Shown here piece after piece: positions 10,369 through 19,575 of a stretch of DNA of 64,000 bases. Numbering within the stretch: the stretch's first letter is position 1; each line of letters starts with the position of its first letter. The translations under genes and the position numbers were made by a program. The notes below the pieces were generated by a model. It was not told the DNA's origin. It did no database searches and worked only from the letters and a program-made list of their open reading frames with translations. Origin of the DNA: an uncultured Prevotellaceae bacterium (GTDB lineage: Bacteria > Bacteroidota > Bacteroidia > Bacteroidales > Bacteroidaceae); contig CALDLA010000069.1 of assembly GCA_937898415.1 (NCBI GenBank), positions 1 to 64,000 of the forward strand, given 5' to 3'.

Positions 10369-10998
10369 ATGAAAAAGAATCTGTTATGGATGCTGGCCGC
10401 CATCCTTCTTTGCGGCTCAATGACAACAGCATTAACCGCTTGTGGCGACGACGATGACGACAGCAGCTCGCCCTCATCATCTGCAAACACCTACGAGGTA
10501 ACCCTCGCCGCCCTGCTGCCGCGCTGCTCGGCACCTTATCTCCAGCTTCAGGTCAACTACACCGACGCCAATGGCAAGTCTGAGAGCATTGTCGTGAAAG
10601 AGGGCGACCAGAGCCAGACGCTCAGCAGCGAGGCCAAGGACCGCTATCTGAGAGCCACAACTCTCATTCGCAATGAAGAGAGAGCCAAACTCATCGACGA
10701 CGTCATTGTCCGCAACATCACGTTCAGAGTGCCTGCCGGCAAGAGTTTTGCCTACGACGGTACCATTGTGACTCGCACAGATTACATCGCTCCAACCGAG
10801 AAGACCGACATGGTACAGCCTTGTGTCATCAGTACGGCAAAACGCATTAGCGGTACCAGCACCGACTACTCGGCAAGTGCCGTGAACAGCAGTCTGAGCG
10901 TCACAGCTTCCTTCGGCATACATGTTGATCAATTTGCTGAACTTCTGGGACGCTGGAACGGCCGCAGTGTCGGCACTGGCACGGTCACCTTGGAATAA
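10369..10998 (+). CDS. Exported lipoprotein of unknown function
   Basis: 209 residues. The lipoprotein signal ends LTACGDDDDDSSS, with an acidic then Ser-rich linker typical of Bacteroidales surface lipoproteins. The body (about 40-209) looks beta-rich and has no motif I recognise. It lies 214 bp after the SusC/D operon with a weak -7-like box (TATAATTG, 10285-10292), so it may start its own transcript. The decayed gene at 11061 begins 62 bp downstream, and the two may once have formed a pair. Confidence 0.75.
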   Translation: MKKNLLWMLAAILLCGSMTTALTACGDDDDDSSSPSSSANTYEVTLAALLPRCSAPYLQLQVNYTDANGKSESIVVKEGDQSQTLSSEAKDRYLRATTLIRNEERAKLIDDVIVRNITFRVPAGKSFAYDGTIVTRTDYIAPTEKTDMVQPCVISTAKRISGTSTDYSASAVNSSLSVTASFGIHVDQFAELLGRWNGRSVGTGTVTLE

Positions 10999-11060
10999 GC
11001 TCTTTTCTCAGGCAATGCTCCAGCCTTCAAAAACTGAACTGTTTGTAAACCGCAACGACA

Positions 11061-13482
11061 ATGAAGATTCATCAATCCATAGCAACACTGTTACTCCTGC
11101 TCCCGGGTGCACTGCTCCGGGGGCAGACGGTGTTGCCTGAAAACTCCTTTCGCTTGACATCGGACAAGTATTAGGGCCTGACATTGATGGTAAGAAATCA
11201 GACAACCACCGTATGGGACGACTTTGGCCGTCTCATGCCCTGGGATAACAACAGCAAGTGAAGGCTGGTACCATGCAGATGACGGTCATCTTGATGACCG
11301 ACCATATCAACTTCGAACCTCCTACTGACGCCATGCTGTACAACAGTCTTTCTACCTATTACGGTCGGGTCGTGAAGGAGGACAATTACAATCAGGAGAA
11401 AACCTTCGAGCTACTGGAAGACGGCTACTTCACCGACATGTCGCAAACCCACAACACCTTGTCAACGCCGCTGGACCTCGGCGGTTGTTAGCACTTCAAG
11501 CAGGGCATCGACAAGGAAGGACTTCTCTACGATGCCCTGGTTGACGTGACTGACGAACCGTCAATCAGACAGTATGGTGACACGGAACTCAGGACCGGCG
11601 ACGAACTGAATATGGCTGTCTATTTCAACACGGGCTATCCCTACGTCGCCTCCGTCATGAAGGGAGACGAGAAAGGCGAACTGAGCATCTACAAAGCCAA
11701 TCAGGACGACACTCCAGGCGAACTTGTAAAGCAGGTCAGGAAAGACATCCGCATGACGGATCTCGACAAGGACAAGATAGCCCATCGTGACAGCCTCGCA
11801 CTCAATGCCAAACTGCCCGTAGGCAAGTACTTCGGCGTGCTGAAGCACAACTGGACGGCACTGGGCGACGACAATGAGCGGCACTATATCATCAATGTGA
11901 ACGACACGCTGCGGGTGAAACATGAGTTCGACAAACCGTCCTACGACCACACTGTCGATAAGCGGGCCTTGCTGCGCCTTTCGCTGGACCGCGGCTACCC
12001 CTTCATTGGGAAGGGCGAAAACGACACCGTTAGCACCGTCCGCGTGAGATACTACATTAGCGGCTGGCGTACCGACTCGGTGAGCCGACAGTTCGAACGC
12101 TACAACAAGGAGCTGGACATTACCGAGACCTTCGACTCGGTGGTGGTTGAAAACATCGCTATCGTCGAAGACACCGTCACTCTGGCCCACGACTCGTTAG
12201 CCACACGCCGCATGAACGAGACATTCAACATCCCCATCGACCTGACAAGCATCTCGGTCAAGGACATCTATATCATGGGCGAGAAAGAGACGGGCCAGAC
12301 CGACTACCCCTGGTCATCAACAATTACGACATCGAACAGTTAGCCACACGGAAATACCTCAAGGGCGAGGCTTCGCCATTGGTCTGTTTGGAGCGGCAAC
12401 CGTTAGGGGCCAAAGAAAATGAATCATACAGCGGCGAAGAACTGCTGCCCGGCGTGTTTGCCAGCACCGTCAACTTCTCCGTCAGCAAGGCCGACGAAAC
12501 GACGGAGACTGTAAGCGAACCTTTTACCCAGAGATTCCCTGTCGACAGGGGAGGCGACTACCGCATCGTGGTCAACGCCCCCTTTGCTGCTTACACCCAC
12601 ACAGAGGACTTCACCGTTAAAACCACGCCAGAATATGCCCTCAACCTGCCCGAGGAAAGTAGTAAGATAAATCGTGACGTCGAGTTCTATGCATTCTTCA
12701 CTACCGGCTACCCCTATCAGCCAGAGCAGTTCGCTGACAACCTCTACGCCCGATACACGCTCACCAACACCGAAGGAACGGTGATAAGTCAACAGAACAA
12801 GGCGCTGAACTTCGCCCAGCCAACGACGCCCAACACATGCAGGGCCGGCTGCGACACCATCGGCTTCACCAGTTACGAACTGGAACCTGGCCGATACACC
12901 CTGGCATACGAGTCGAATTTCGAGACAGCTGAAGGCCGGTTGTCGGGAACGTTCGACTTTGAAGTGACGGACGTGTTGGTTATTAAACTCAGGTGCAGCA
13001 ACAGCCAGCCCCGTCCCGATGAGGTCATCAACCTCAACGGTGTCTGCCGATATGGCTACCCATACATTAAACCCGACGAGCGCTACCCCAAGCCTACGTT
13101 CCGACTCCTGTACGAATTGTCTTATACCGACATCGACAACAACATTTTTGAGGTGTTCGACGAAGGGGAGCTGGTCTATACCCACGACTCTTTGGCTGTA
13201 AGTACCATTAATCAGCGCTTCACTATCCCCTTTGACATGAGAAAGGTATCGGCGGCCTATCACAATCTGCCACTTGAACTATCCGTAACAGGATACAGCG
13301 GCAGCAAAATACTTACGTCACACGGAACAACCGTGAAAATTGTTAATGCCGCGTCTGCTATCAAGGAGATTGATGATCGAAGGTCGAGAATCGAAAATGA
13401 CATCTACGACCTGCAGGGTCGCAAGGTGAAGACCACTCAAAAGGGCATCTACATCACAAACGGCAAGAAGGTTGTCCGATAA
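11061..13482 (+). pseudogene. Decayed large exported repeat protein: two TAG stops and two frameshifts
   Basis: An ATG at 11061 opens a signal peptide (MKIHQSIATLLLLLPGALL). Reading is interrupted by TAG at 11172-11174 and by loss of frame near 11258-11261, where one G inserted after AGTG would restore it. A second TAG lies at 11489-11491, and a second frame change occurs at a CCCC run at 12307-12310. Protein-like sequence continues smoothly across every break, which marks one ancestral gene of about 800 codons. The body repeats a beta module marked by TGYPYV, RGYPFI, TGYPYQ and YGYPYI. The intact 3' end keeps the GIYITNGKKVVR sorting-like tail. The fragments 11258-11491, 11546-12343 and 12379-13482 should not be read as separate genes. 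Function is unknown. Sequencing error could explain the frameshifts but less easily the two stops. Confidence 0.8.
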
Positions 13483-13506
13483 GGAACCACCATTGTCGGC
13501 ATACGA

Positions 13507-13545
13507 ATCGGATTCCCGCGTCAATACGCGGGAATCCGATTTTTT
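13507..13545 (+). terminator. Strong intrinsic terminator after the pseudogene
   Basis: A perfect 14-bp stem (13507-13520 with 13527-13540) encloses a 6-base loop and is followed by a run of T. The GC-rich core is CCCGCG/CGCGGG, the same core used by the terminator at 18179. Confidence 0.9.
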
Positions 13546-13658
13546 ATCGAGCTTTGCTCGGCTTTTCTCTCACTTAACCCCCGATGGACTTCATGAAGGC
13601 CGAGCTGATGCAGGCCGCTCCCCCGCAAATTTCATGCGAATTCGCCGTATAAACAAGG

Positions 13659-13834
13659 TGAATTCACTGAATTTGCAAGCTAAATTCACTGAATTAACTA
13701 GCTAAATTCACTGAAATTACACGGTAAATTCACTGAAATTACAATGTAAATTCACTGAAATTACAATGTAAATTCACTGAATTTGGTTTGTAAATACACT
13801 GAATTTAGCGTGTAAATACACTGAATTAGGTATT
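13659..13834. repeat. 22-bp palindromic iteron-like array, 8 units
   Basis: Eight units start at 13659, 13681, 13703, 13725, 13747, 13769, 13791 and 13813, an exact 22-bp period. Each contains the core TTCACTGAA or its variant TACACTGAA; most cores are self-complementary around the central C, and in some units the palindrome extends to AATTCACTGAATT. A degenerate ninth unit may begin at 13637. The array sits between the terminator at 13507 and the convergent gene ending at 13914, and fills most of this 430-bp intergenic region. The remaining flanks (13546-13658, 13835-13913) hold no gene I can support. Confidence 0.9.
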
Positions 13835-13913
13835 TACTCTTCGTTAGCTTAGCGCATGTTTTCAGTCGGGGCGCAAATAATAACCCGGGGTTATTGTCAC
13901 AAGAATTCACTTC

Positions 13914-15002
13914 TTATTTAATCACTCGCTTCTTACCTTTGTAGACATACACGCCTTTCTGGGTCGGCTTCGTGCCGAGCTTGCGACCGTTCAGGTCGTA
14001 CCACTCTTCACTATTCACATCTTCCATCTTCCTTCTTCCATCTTCCATCGAAACGACGCCCGTCGTTTCCTCGTCGCCGAAGTTGAGGACGAACCGTCGT
14101 ACAGGTGCTGTGCTGTCCTTCAGCTGGAAGTAGGCGCGCTGTGGGTTGATGGTAGTGCCGCTCTTTGGGAAGTACAGCGTGTTGTTGGCGCTGAGGAAGA
14201 GGATGCTCTGGTTCTCACTGTCGAAGGGGATGCTCTTGTAGGTGCCGCTGTAGATATTGCCGTCCTCATCGATGAAGGCCTGCCCGGCGGCTATCTTCAC
14301 GACGCCGCTGGCATTGTAGGCGCTGGCCTTGATGTAGTCGTCGGCGCGGGACCAGCCAAGGGTGATGTTGCCACTGTCGGCGCGGATGCCAGTGCCGCCG
14401 TTGGCCTCGACCTGTCCGCCGTTGATGGTGACGTTGCCGCTCTTGCTCCACAGAGCATATGAGTCGCTGTTGCTGGTGGCGTTGACCTTGCCGCTGTTGA
14501 TGATGATGCTGTAGCCTTTATAGGCAACAATGCCATCATTTTCTAAGCTGGTGACACTGAGGGTGCCACCGTTGACGGTGATGTCTCCGTAAGAAGTATC
14601 AATGGCCGTGTCGCCGGTGGCTTTGACAGTGACGTTGCCGCTGTGCTGGGTGTAGCGGGTGTCGGATATGCCATTGCGAAATAAGCTGTCGGTGGTAAAT
14701 ATTTTCAGGTGTCCGGCGGTGGCGTCGTCGAGGCTCTGGCCGTAGATGGTGAGGGCCTTGCCGGCTCTGCCGAAGATGCCATAGTCGTTGATGCGCTTGC
14801 CGTCGGCGTCCTCGCCGATGCTCATGGTGCAACCGTTGGCCAGGATGATGGTCGTGTTGCCGTCGAGTTTGACGGCGGCGGTGTAGGTGATGTTGCTGTT
14901 CACGACATACCACGTGGTCTGGCCCTCGACGCCGAGGATGGTCTCGCTGCCTGTCTCGTTGCCGGTGAGCACGGTGGCGGTAGCACGGTGTTTTGCCGCC
15001 AT
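13914..15002 (-). CDS. Beta-solenoid carbohydrate-binding-type protein, probably N-truncated
   Basis: 362 residues. Repeated short beta strands rich in NG and GN turns (VTINGGQVEANGGTGI, ITVNGGTLSVTS) indicate a right-handed beta-solenoid of the kind found in DUF4353-type carbohydrate-binding proteins of Bacteroidales. The C-terminus carries EEWYDLNGRKLG, then GVYVYKGKKRVIK, the sorting-like tail. There is no signal peptide. The first in-frame ATG (15002) has a stop three codons upstream, so the usual exported N-terminus is missing. It may be a 5'-deleted remnant. No promoter box was found upstream on this strand. Confidence 0.65.
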   Translation of the reverse strand: MAAKHRATATVLTGNETGSETILGVEGQTTWYVVNSNITYTAAVKLDGNTTIILANGCTMSIGEDADGKRINDYGIFGRAGKALTIYGQSLDDATAGHLKIFTTDSLFRNGISDTRYTQHSGNVTVKATGDTAIDTSYGDITVNGGTLSVTSLENDGIVAYKGYSIIINSGKVNATSNSDSYALWSKSGNVTINGGQVEANGGTGIRADSGNITLGWSRADDYIKASAYNASGVVKIAAGQAFIDEDGNIYSGTYKSIPFDSENQSILFLSANNTLYFPKSGTTINPQRAYFQLKDSTAPVRRFVLNFGDEETTGVVSMEDGRRKMEDVNSEEWYDLNGRKLGTKPTQKGVYVYKGKKRVIK

Positions 15003-15029
15003 GCTGCATCAGAAATTTCGGGCAAAAGA

Positions 15030-15061
15030 TTTGGTAGTTCCAGTTTTTATGCCTACCTTTG
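15030..15061 (+). promoter_or_regulatory. Promoter of the thioesterase gene
   Basis: TTTG (15030-15033), a 20-bp spacer and TACCTTTG (15054-15061). It overlaps an upstream in-frame start at 15059, which argues for the downstream ATG at 15104. Confidence 0.65.
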
Positions 15062-15103
15062 TCGTCTATTGTTTTCGACAGCGTCGATGGAGGAACAGCA
15101 ATC

Positions 15104-15511
15104 ATGACAGAAATGAACATACAGGAACTATTGAACCGTACAGACCGCTTTGCCGCCAATGCGGGCTGCAGGATTACGGAGGTGGACGCAGCGCATGCTG
15201 TGGCCGAGATGAGGGTGACGGCTGAACACCTGAACGGCGGACAGGTGTGCCAGGGCGGTGCGTTGTTTACTTTAGCCGACCTGGCGATAGCGGCGCTGAT
15301 GAACCACGGGGGGCAGCTGACCTTCGGCATCAGCAACAGCATCATGTTTGTGTCGAGTGCCAAGGAGGGTGACCTGCTGCGGGCTGAGGCCGTCAGCGTG
15401 TGCGACCATCCGAAGATTCCCTCGGTGGAGGTTCGGGTGACGAACCAGGAGGGGCGGCTTATCTGCCACGTCACCGGCATGGGATATCGGAAGAAAGAGG
15501 TTATCAAGTAA
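15104..15511 (+). CDS. PaaI-family hotdog thioesterase
   Basis: 135 residues from the ATG at 15104, chosen because the promoter lies at 15030-15061 and GGAGG sits about 12 bases before it. The hotdog signature of the PaaI/YdiI group is present: LNGGQVCQGGALFTLADLAIAALMN, where the helix after the GG binds the acyl-CoA. Family members hydrolyse aryl- or acyl-CoA thioesters in the cytoplasm, and the substrate cannot be told from sequence. It is followed after 102 bp by an exported protease with its own promoter. Confidence 0.88.
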   Translation: MTEMNIQELLNRTDRFAANAGCRITEVDAAHAVAEMRVTAEHLNGGQVCQGGALFTLADLAIAALMNHGGQLTFGISNSIMFVSSAKEGDLLRAEAVSVCDHPKIPSVEVRVTNQEGRLICHVTGMGYRKKEVIK

Positions 15512-15574
15512 TTTATGGAGTTAAAGAAGACGATTGTAAGGTAATTGCAAAATAAGCATAATAATTTGCCTGTG

Positions 15575-15608
15575 ATAGCCGGTTATCACCTTTTTTGTTG
15601 TACCTTTG
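15575..15608 (+). promoter_or_regulatory. Probable promoter of the exported zinc protease
   Basis: TACCTTTG at 15601-15608 is followed after 5 bases by the ATG at 15614. An upstream TTTG at 15575-15578 has a 22-bp spacer, longer than consensus. The transcript should start at or next to the start codon. Confidence 0.55.
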
Positions 15609-15613
15609 CAGGC

Positions 15614-18166
15614 ATGATGAAAACAATAACCAAAACCATTACACTGGCCGCGCTGCTGCTTCTCTGTGGGCAGGGCACGGCCTTTGCCTTTACCTCATTA
15701 AAGGCAGACACCGTAAAGACGGACACCGTAAAGGCGGACACCGTCTGTCACAAGACGGACTCCGTCAAAGTTGAGAAACAAGTAGCCAAGAAGCATGAGT
15801 GCTGTGAGGACACCACCGTCAAGGACCACAAGGACCCCTACCACAAGGTGGTGAAGGAGGGCGGCAGCATGCGCGAGGGACTGTTCACCGTTCGCCACAT
15901 CAAGGACGACTGGTACCTGGAGGTTCCTGACGAGCTGTTAGGACGTATGCTGCTGGCGGTGACCCGCTTCACCAGCGTTCCACAGGACTTCCGTATGTTC
16001 AGCGGCGAGGAGGTGAACCGTTCGGCCGTCTATCTGGAGCAGTACAACGAAAAGACACTCTTCCTCCGCGAATATGTGCAGTCGAACTTTGCCAAGCCTG
16101 AGGACCGCATTGCCATCTCGCTGAAACAATCCACCGTCGACCCCATTGTCTATAAGTTTGAAGTCATCGGCCGTAACCCCGACACGAAGGCCCAGCTCAT
16201 CAACGTGACGAAGTGGATCATGTCGGACAACAAGGTGACGAGCTTCAGCAACAGCGACCGTACGACCTTGAGCATCGGCGGCCTGCAGAATGACCGCTCG
16301 TTCATCGACAGCATCAAGACCTACCCCATCAACATCGAGATTCAGACACTGCGCACCTATGGCATGACACCGGGTCGCACGCCGGCCTCGAAGACGGGTT
16401 CGGCCACGCTGTCGCTCAACACCAGCATCGTCCTGCTGCCTGAGAAACCCATGCAGCCCCGCTACGAGGACGAGCGTGTGGGCTACTTCAACGACAAGAT
16501 AACGGAGTTCAGCGACGAGCAGCAGACGACCAACCACGAGTCCATCGTCATGCGCTACCGCTTAGAGCCGAAAGACCCGGCTGCCTACAAGGCCGGCAAG
16601 CTGGTGAAACCGAAGAAGCAGATAGTCTATTATATCGACCCCGCTACGCCCAAGAAATGGGTGAAGTACCTCATTGCCGGTATCAACGACTGGAACAGCG
16701 CCTTCGAGGCTGCCGGTTTCAAGAATGCCATTGTGGGTAAAGAGTGGCCTGAGAACGACTCGACCATGTCGGTCGATGATGCCCGTTTCTCGATGATTCG
16801 CTACCTGCCGTCGGAGACGGAGAACGCCTATGGTCCACGCATCGTCGACCCCCGTTCGGGTGAAATCATCGAGGCTCACGTCTGCTGGTACCACAACGTG
16901 ATGAACCTGGTCAAGAAGTGGTATATGGTGCAGTGCGGCCCGTTGGACAAGAAAGCTCAGAAGATGGATTTCCCCGACGAGTTGATGGGACAGCTCATCC
17001 GCTTCGTCAGCAGCCACGAGGTGGGTCACTCATTGGGTCTGCGCCACAACATGATTGCCTCGCAGGCCACTCCGGTGGAAAAACTGCGCGACAAGGCATG
17101 GGTCGAGAAAAATGGACACACCTCGAGCATCATGGACTATGCCCGCTTCAACTACGTGGCACAGCCTGAGGACAACATCTCGGAGAAGGGACTCTTCCCC
17201 CGCATCAACGACTACGATAAGTGGGCCATCAAGTGGGGTTATCAGTACCGTCCGGAGTTCAAGGATCCCACCAAGGAGAAGAAGGCACTGCGGGCTGAGA
17301 CAACGAAGGTGCTTGAGGGCAACCGCCGACTGTGGTGGTGCGGCGACGAGGGTCGCGGACAGGATCCCCGCTCGCAGACCGAGGACCTGGGCGACAACCA
17401 GATGAAGGCTAACGAGTACGGCATGAAGAACCTGAAGCGCGTCATGCAGAACATTGAGAAGTGGACGGCACAGCCCGATGGCGAGTACGACGACCTGCGA
17501 GAGATTCACAGCGCCGTACGCAGTCAGTACCAGCGCTACACCAACCACGTCCAGAAGTACCTCTTCAGCAAGTACATCAACAACGCCCCCGGCCAGAAAC
17601 CCTACGACATCGTACCGAAGGAACTGCAGAAGGAAGCCCTGCAGTGGCTCGACCGCAACGTGATGGAGGCACCGATGTGGCTCTACCCGGAGAGCATCAT
17701 CAGCAAACTCGGCACCGACTACATGGACGAGATACGTTCACGTCAGCAGACGGTCATCGCCCTGTTGCTGGCCCCCAATGCCATCTTGAACCTGCGCAAC
17801 GCCAGTCTGCAATCGACCAAGGCCTACCCCGTCGAGGAATACTTCGACGATATCTTCGCCATCGTGTGGAAGCCGCTGACTGACGCAAACGAGCAGCAGA
17901 ACAACTTCCGCCGCCAGCAGCAGCGCAGCTATGTCGACTTCATCGGCACGGCCCTCAATCCCGCTCCGACATCGACAAGCCCCGTTGTCAGTTCAGGCAA
18001 CACGACTGCCCAGCGTTCGGATGCCATCCTCTACTTAGAGCAGCACTTAGACAAGGTGGAGGACTACCTGAAGGCCCAGCAGGCCGACGGTCTGAATGGC
18101 CTTCACTACAAGAACCTGCTGCTGCGGGTGAAGAAGATTCGCGAGAAGTACGAATCAGGCAAATAA
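15614..18166 (+). CDS. Exported zinc-dependent metalloprotease (DUF5117/DUF4953 type)
   Basis: 850 residues from the ATG at 15614. An in-frame ATG at 15545 lies before the promoter and adds 23 residues ahead of the signal peptide (LAALLLLCGQGTAFA), so it was not used. After the signal comes a repetitive linker of KxDTVK units (about 29-55), then the DUF5118/5117-like region. The metzincin-type site HEVGHSLGLRHN sits at residues 468-479, with a Met-turn-like SSIMDYARFNY about 35 residues later. Three His would bind zinc, with Glu469 catalytic. The family occurs as large periplasmic or surface proteases in Bacteroidetes, and substrates are unknown. A hairpin terminator follows the stop. Confidence 0.92.
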   Translation: MMKTITKTITLAALLLLCGQGTAFAFTSLKADTVKTDTVKADTVCHKTDSVKVEKQVAKKHECCEDTTVKDHKDPYHKVVKEGGSMREGLFTVRHIKDDWYLEVPDELLGRMLLAVTRFTSVPQDFRMFSGEEVNRSAVYLEQYNEKTLFLREYVQSNFAKPEDRIAISLKQSTVDPIVYKFEVIGRNPDTKAQLINVTKWIMSDNKVTSFSNSDRTTLSIGGLQNDRSFIDSIKTYPINIEIQTLRTYGMTPGRTPASKTGSATLSLNTSIVLLPEKPMQPRYEDERVGYFNDKITEFSDEQQTTNHESIVMRYRLEPKDPAAYKAGKLVKPKKQIVYYIDPATPKKWVKYLIAGINDWNSAFEAAGFKNAIVGKEWPENDSTMSVDDARFSMIRYLPSETENAYGPRIVDPRSGEIIEAHVCWYHNVMNLVKKWYMVQCGPLDKKAQKMDFPDELMGQLIRFVSSHEVGHSLGLRHNMIASQATPVEKLRDKAWVEKNGHTSSIMDYARFNYVAQPEDNISEKGLFPRINDYDKWAIKWGYQYRPEFKDPTKEKKALRAETTKVLEGNRRLWWCGDEGRGQDPRSQTEDLGDNQMKANEYGMKNLKRVMQNIEKWTAQPDGEYDDLREIHSAVRSQYQRYTNHVQKYLFSKYINNAPGQKPYDIVPKELQKEALQWLDRNVMEAPMWLYPESIISKLGTDYMDEIRSRQQTVIALLLAPNAILNLRNASLQSTKAYPVEEYFDDIFAIVWKPLTDANEQQNNFRRQQQRSYVDFIGTALNPAPTSTSPVVSSGNTTAQRSDAILYLEQHLDKVEDYLKAQQADGLNGLHYKNLLLRVKKIREKYESGK

Positions 18167-18178
18167 ATAAAAAAAAGG

Positions 18179-18206
18179 AATCCCGCGTGTATGCGCGGGA
18201 TTTCTT
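18179..18206. terminator. Terminator between convergent genes
   Basis: The stem 18179-18187 pairs with 18194-18202 (core CCCGCG/CGCGGG, loop TGTATG). A T-rich stretch lies to the right and A-rich sequence to the left, so it could end both the protease (plus) and the symporter (minus). Confidence 0.8.
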
Positions 18207-18210
18207 TATA

Positions 18211-19554
18211 TTACTTCTTAATCGGATAGATGTAAATCAACAGGATCATCAGGACGGCGATGACGGCGGGGAACAGCGAGAAGAGCGACCAGACCATGGT
18301 CAGCACGGAGTCCGTGATGCTGGAGGGGTCGACAATCGAGTTACCCATGGCGTCGGTCGTCATGCTGGCACCGGCAATCCCCAAGAACAGGGCTACCAGG
18401 GAGCCTGAGATGGCCGTACCGAACTTCTGGGCCATCGTTCCGCTTGAGAAGATAAGGCCCGTCGAGGATGTTCCGTTCTTCTCCGTTGCATAGTCAGCCA
18501 CGTCGGCATACATCGACCAGAGCAGCGGTGAGTAGAGGCCCACGCCGACGGAGGTCAGGATGACGACGGCCACCATCAGCCAGATGTAGGCGGGATCCAT
18601 CGGGATGAAGAAGAAGAGGACGGAGAACACGGCACAGATGATGGCTGCCACGACAAAGGCCTTGCGCTTGGAGCCTATCCACTGGGTGAACTTAGGCGAC
18701 ACACCGCCAAAGACCATGCATGTCAGCTCGCCGAAGGTCATGAACACCGTGTAGTTGATGATGAGTCCGCTGACCGTCACTTCGCCCTTCAGACAGTATT
18801 CCAGCAGGTAGCCGGCCACGGCGTAGCGGAAGCCGTTGAAAAAGTTGGTGCAGATACCGATTAAGGTCAGGTAGATCCACGGTTTGTTCTTAAAGAGGTC
18901 GCCGAACTGGCGGAACGAGAACTTCTCAGCCCGTATGGGCTTCAGCCGCTCCTTGGTCAGCAGTCCGCAGGCTAAGGTCATCAGCGTGGCCAGCAGTCCG
19001 AAGAAGGCGCCCAGGACGGCATACTGGTGCTGGTCGGAGCCGCCCACCATCTTCTGCAGATAGGGGAAGGAGAGCAGCGTGATGAATCCCATGGCGTAGG
19101 CGCCGACCATGCGGAAAGACGAGAACTGGTTCTTCTCGTTGTCGTCCTCAGTCATGACGCCTAACAGCGAGCCGTAGGGCACGTTGACCGCCGTATAGAC
19201 GGCCATCATGAGCAGGTAGAGGGAGTAAGCCCAGACGCGCTTGCCCACTGGACCGAAGTCGGGGGTGTAGAGCAGCAGGGCAAAGATGAGTCCCAGGGGG
19301 ACGGCCCCGAAGATGAGCCAGGGGCGGTAGGTGCCCCACCGCGACTGGGTACGGTCGGCCAACGAGCCCATCAGGGGGTCGGTCACGACGTCGAACATAC
19401 GGGCAATGAGCATCAGCGTTGCCGCATCGGCAAACGTCAGCCCAAAGACATTGGTGAAGAACAAGGGAAAGGCGATGGACATGACCTTCCATGTGATACC
19501 TCCGGCTGCTGCGTCACCAAGCGCATAGCCGATTTTCTCCTTCAGTGTTGCCAT
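18211..19554 (-). CDS. GPH-family sugar:cation symporter (MFS)
   Basis: 447 residues with about 12 hydrophobic segments. The N-terminus (KIGYALGDAAAGGITWKV, then ARMFDVVTDPLMGSLADRT) matches the glycoside-pentoside-hexuronide:cation symporter family (MelB, XylP, YicJ). The conserved Asp residues of the first cytoplasmic loop, in FDVVTDPLMGSLADRT, are present. It would import a glycoside, pentose or hexuronide with H+ or Na+ across the inner membrane. It begins 21 bp after the 108-residue hypothetical gene, on the same strand as dnaE-trxA, so read-through is possible. The substrate is not readable from sequence. Confidence 0.88.
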   Translation of the reverse strand: MATLKEKIGYALGDAAAGGITWKVMSIAFPLFFTNVFGLTFADAATLMLIARMFDVVTDPLMGSLADRTQSRWGTYRPWLIFGAVPLGLIFALLLYTPDFGPVGKRVWAYSLYLLMMAVYTAVNVPYGSLLGVMTEDDNEKNQFSSFRMVGAYAMGFITLLSFPYLQKMVGGSDQHQYAVLGAFFGLLATLMTLACGLLTKERLKPIRAEKFSFRQFGDLFKNKPWIYLTLIGICTNFFNGFRYAVAGYLLEYCLKGEVTVSGLIINYTVFMTFGELTCMVFGGVSPKFTQWIGSKRKAFVVAAIICAVFSVLFFFIPMDPAYIWLMVAVVILTSVGVGLYSPLLWSMYADVADYATEKNGTSSTGLIFSSGTMAQKFGTAISGSLVALFLGIAGASMTTDAMGNSIVDPSSITDSVLTMVWSLFSLFPAVIAVLMILLIYIYPIKK

Positions 19555-19575
19555 TTCGTGTTGTTTTCTTCGTTA

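Noticed and set aside
11172..11491. TAG read as an amino acid (stop reassignment) in the broken gene
   Set aside because: Other genes here use TAG as a normal stop (for example psd, DUF4834), and the gene also has two frameshifts, so decay is simpler.
13659..13834. CRISPR array
   Set aside because: Units are contiguous 22-bp near-copies with no variable spacers and no cas genes nearby.
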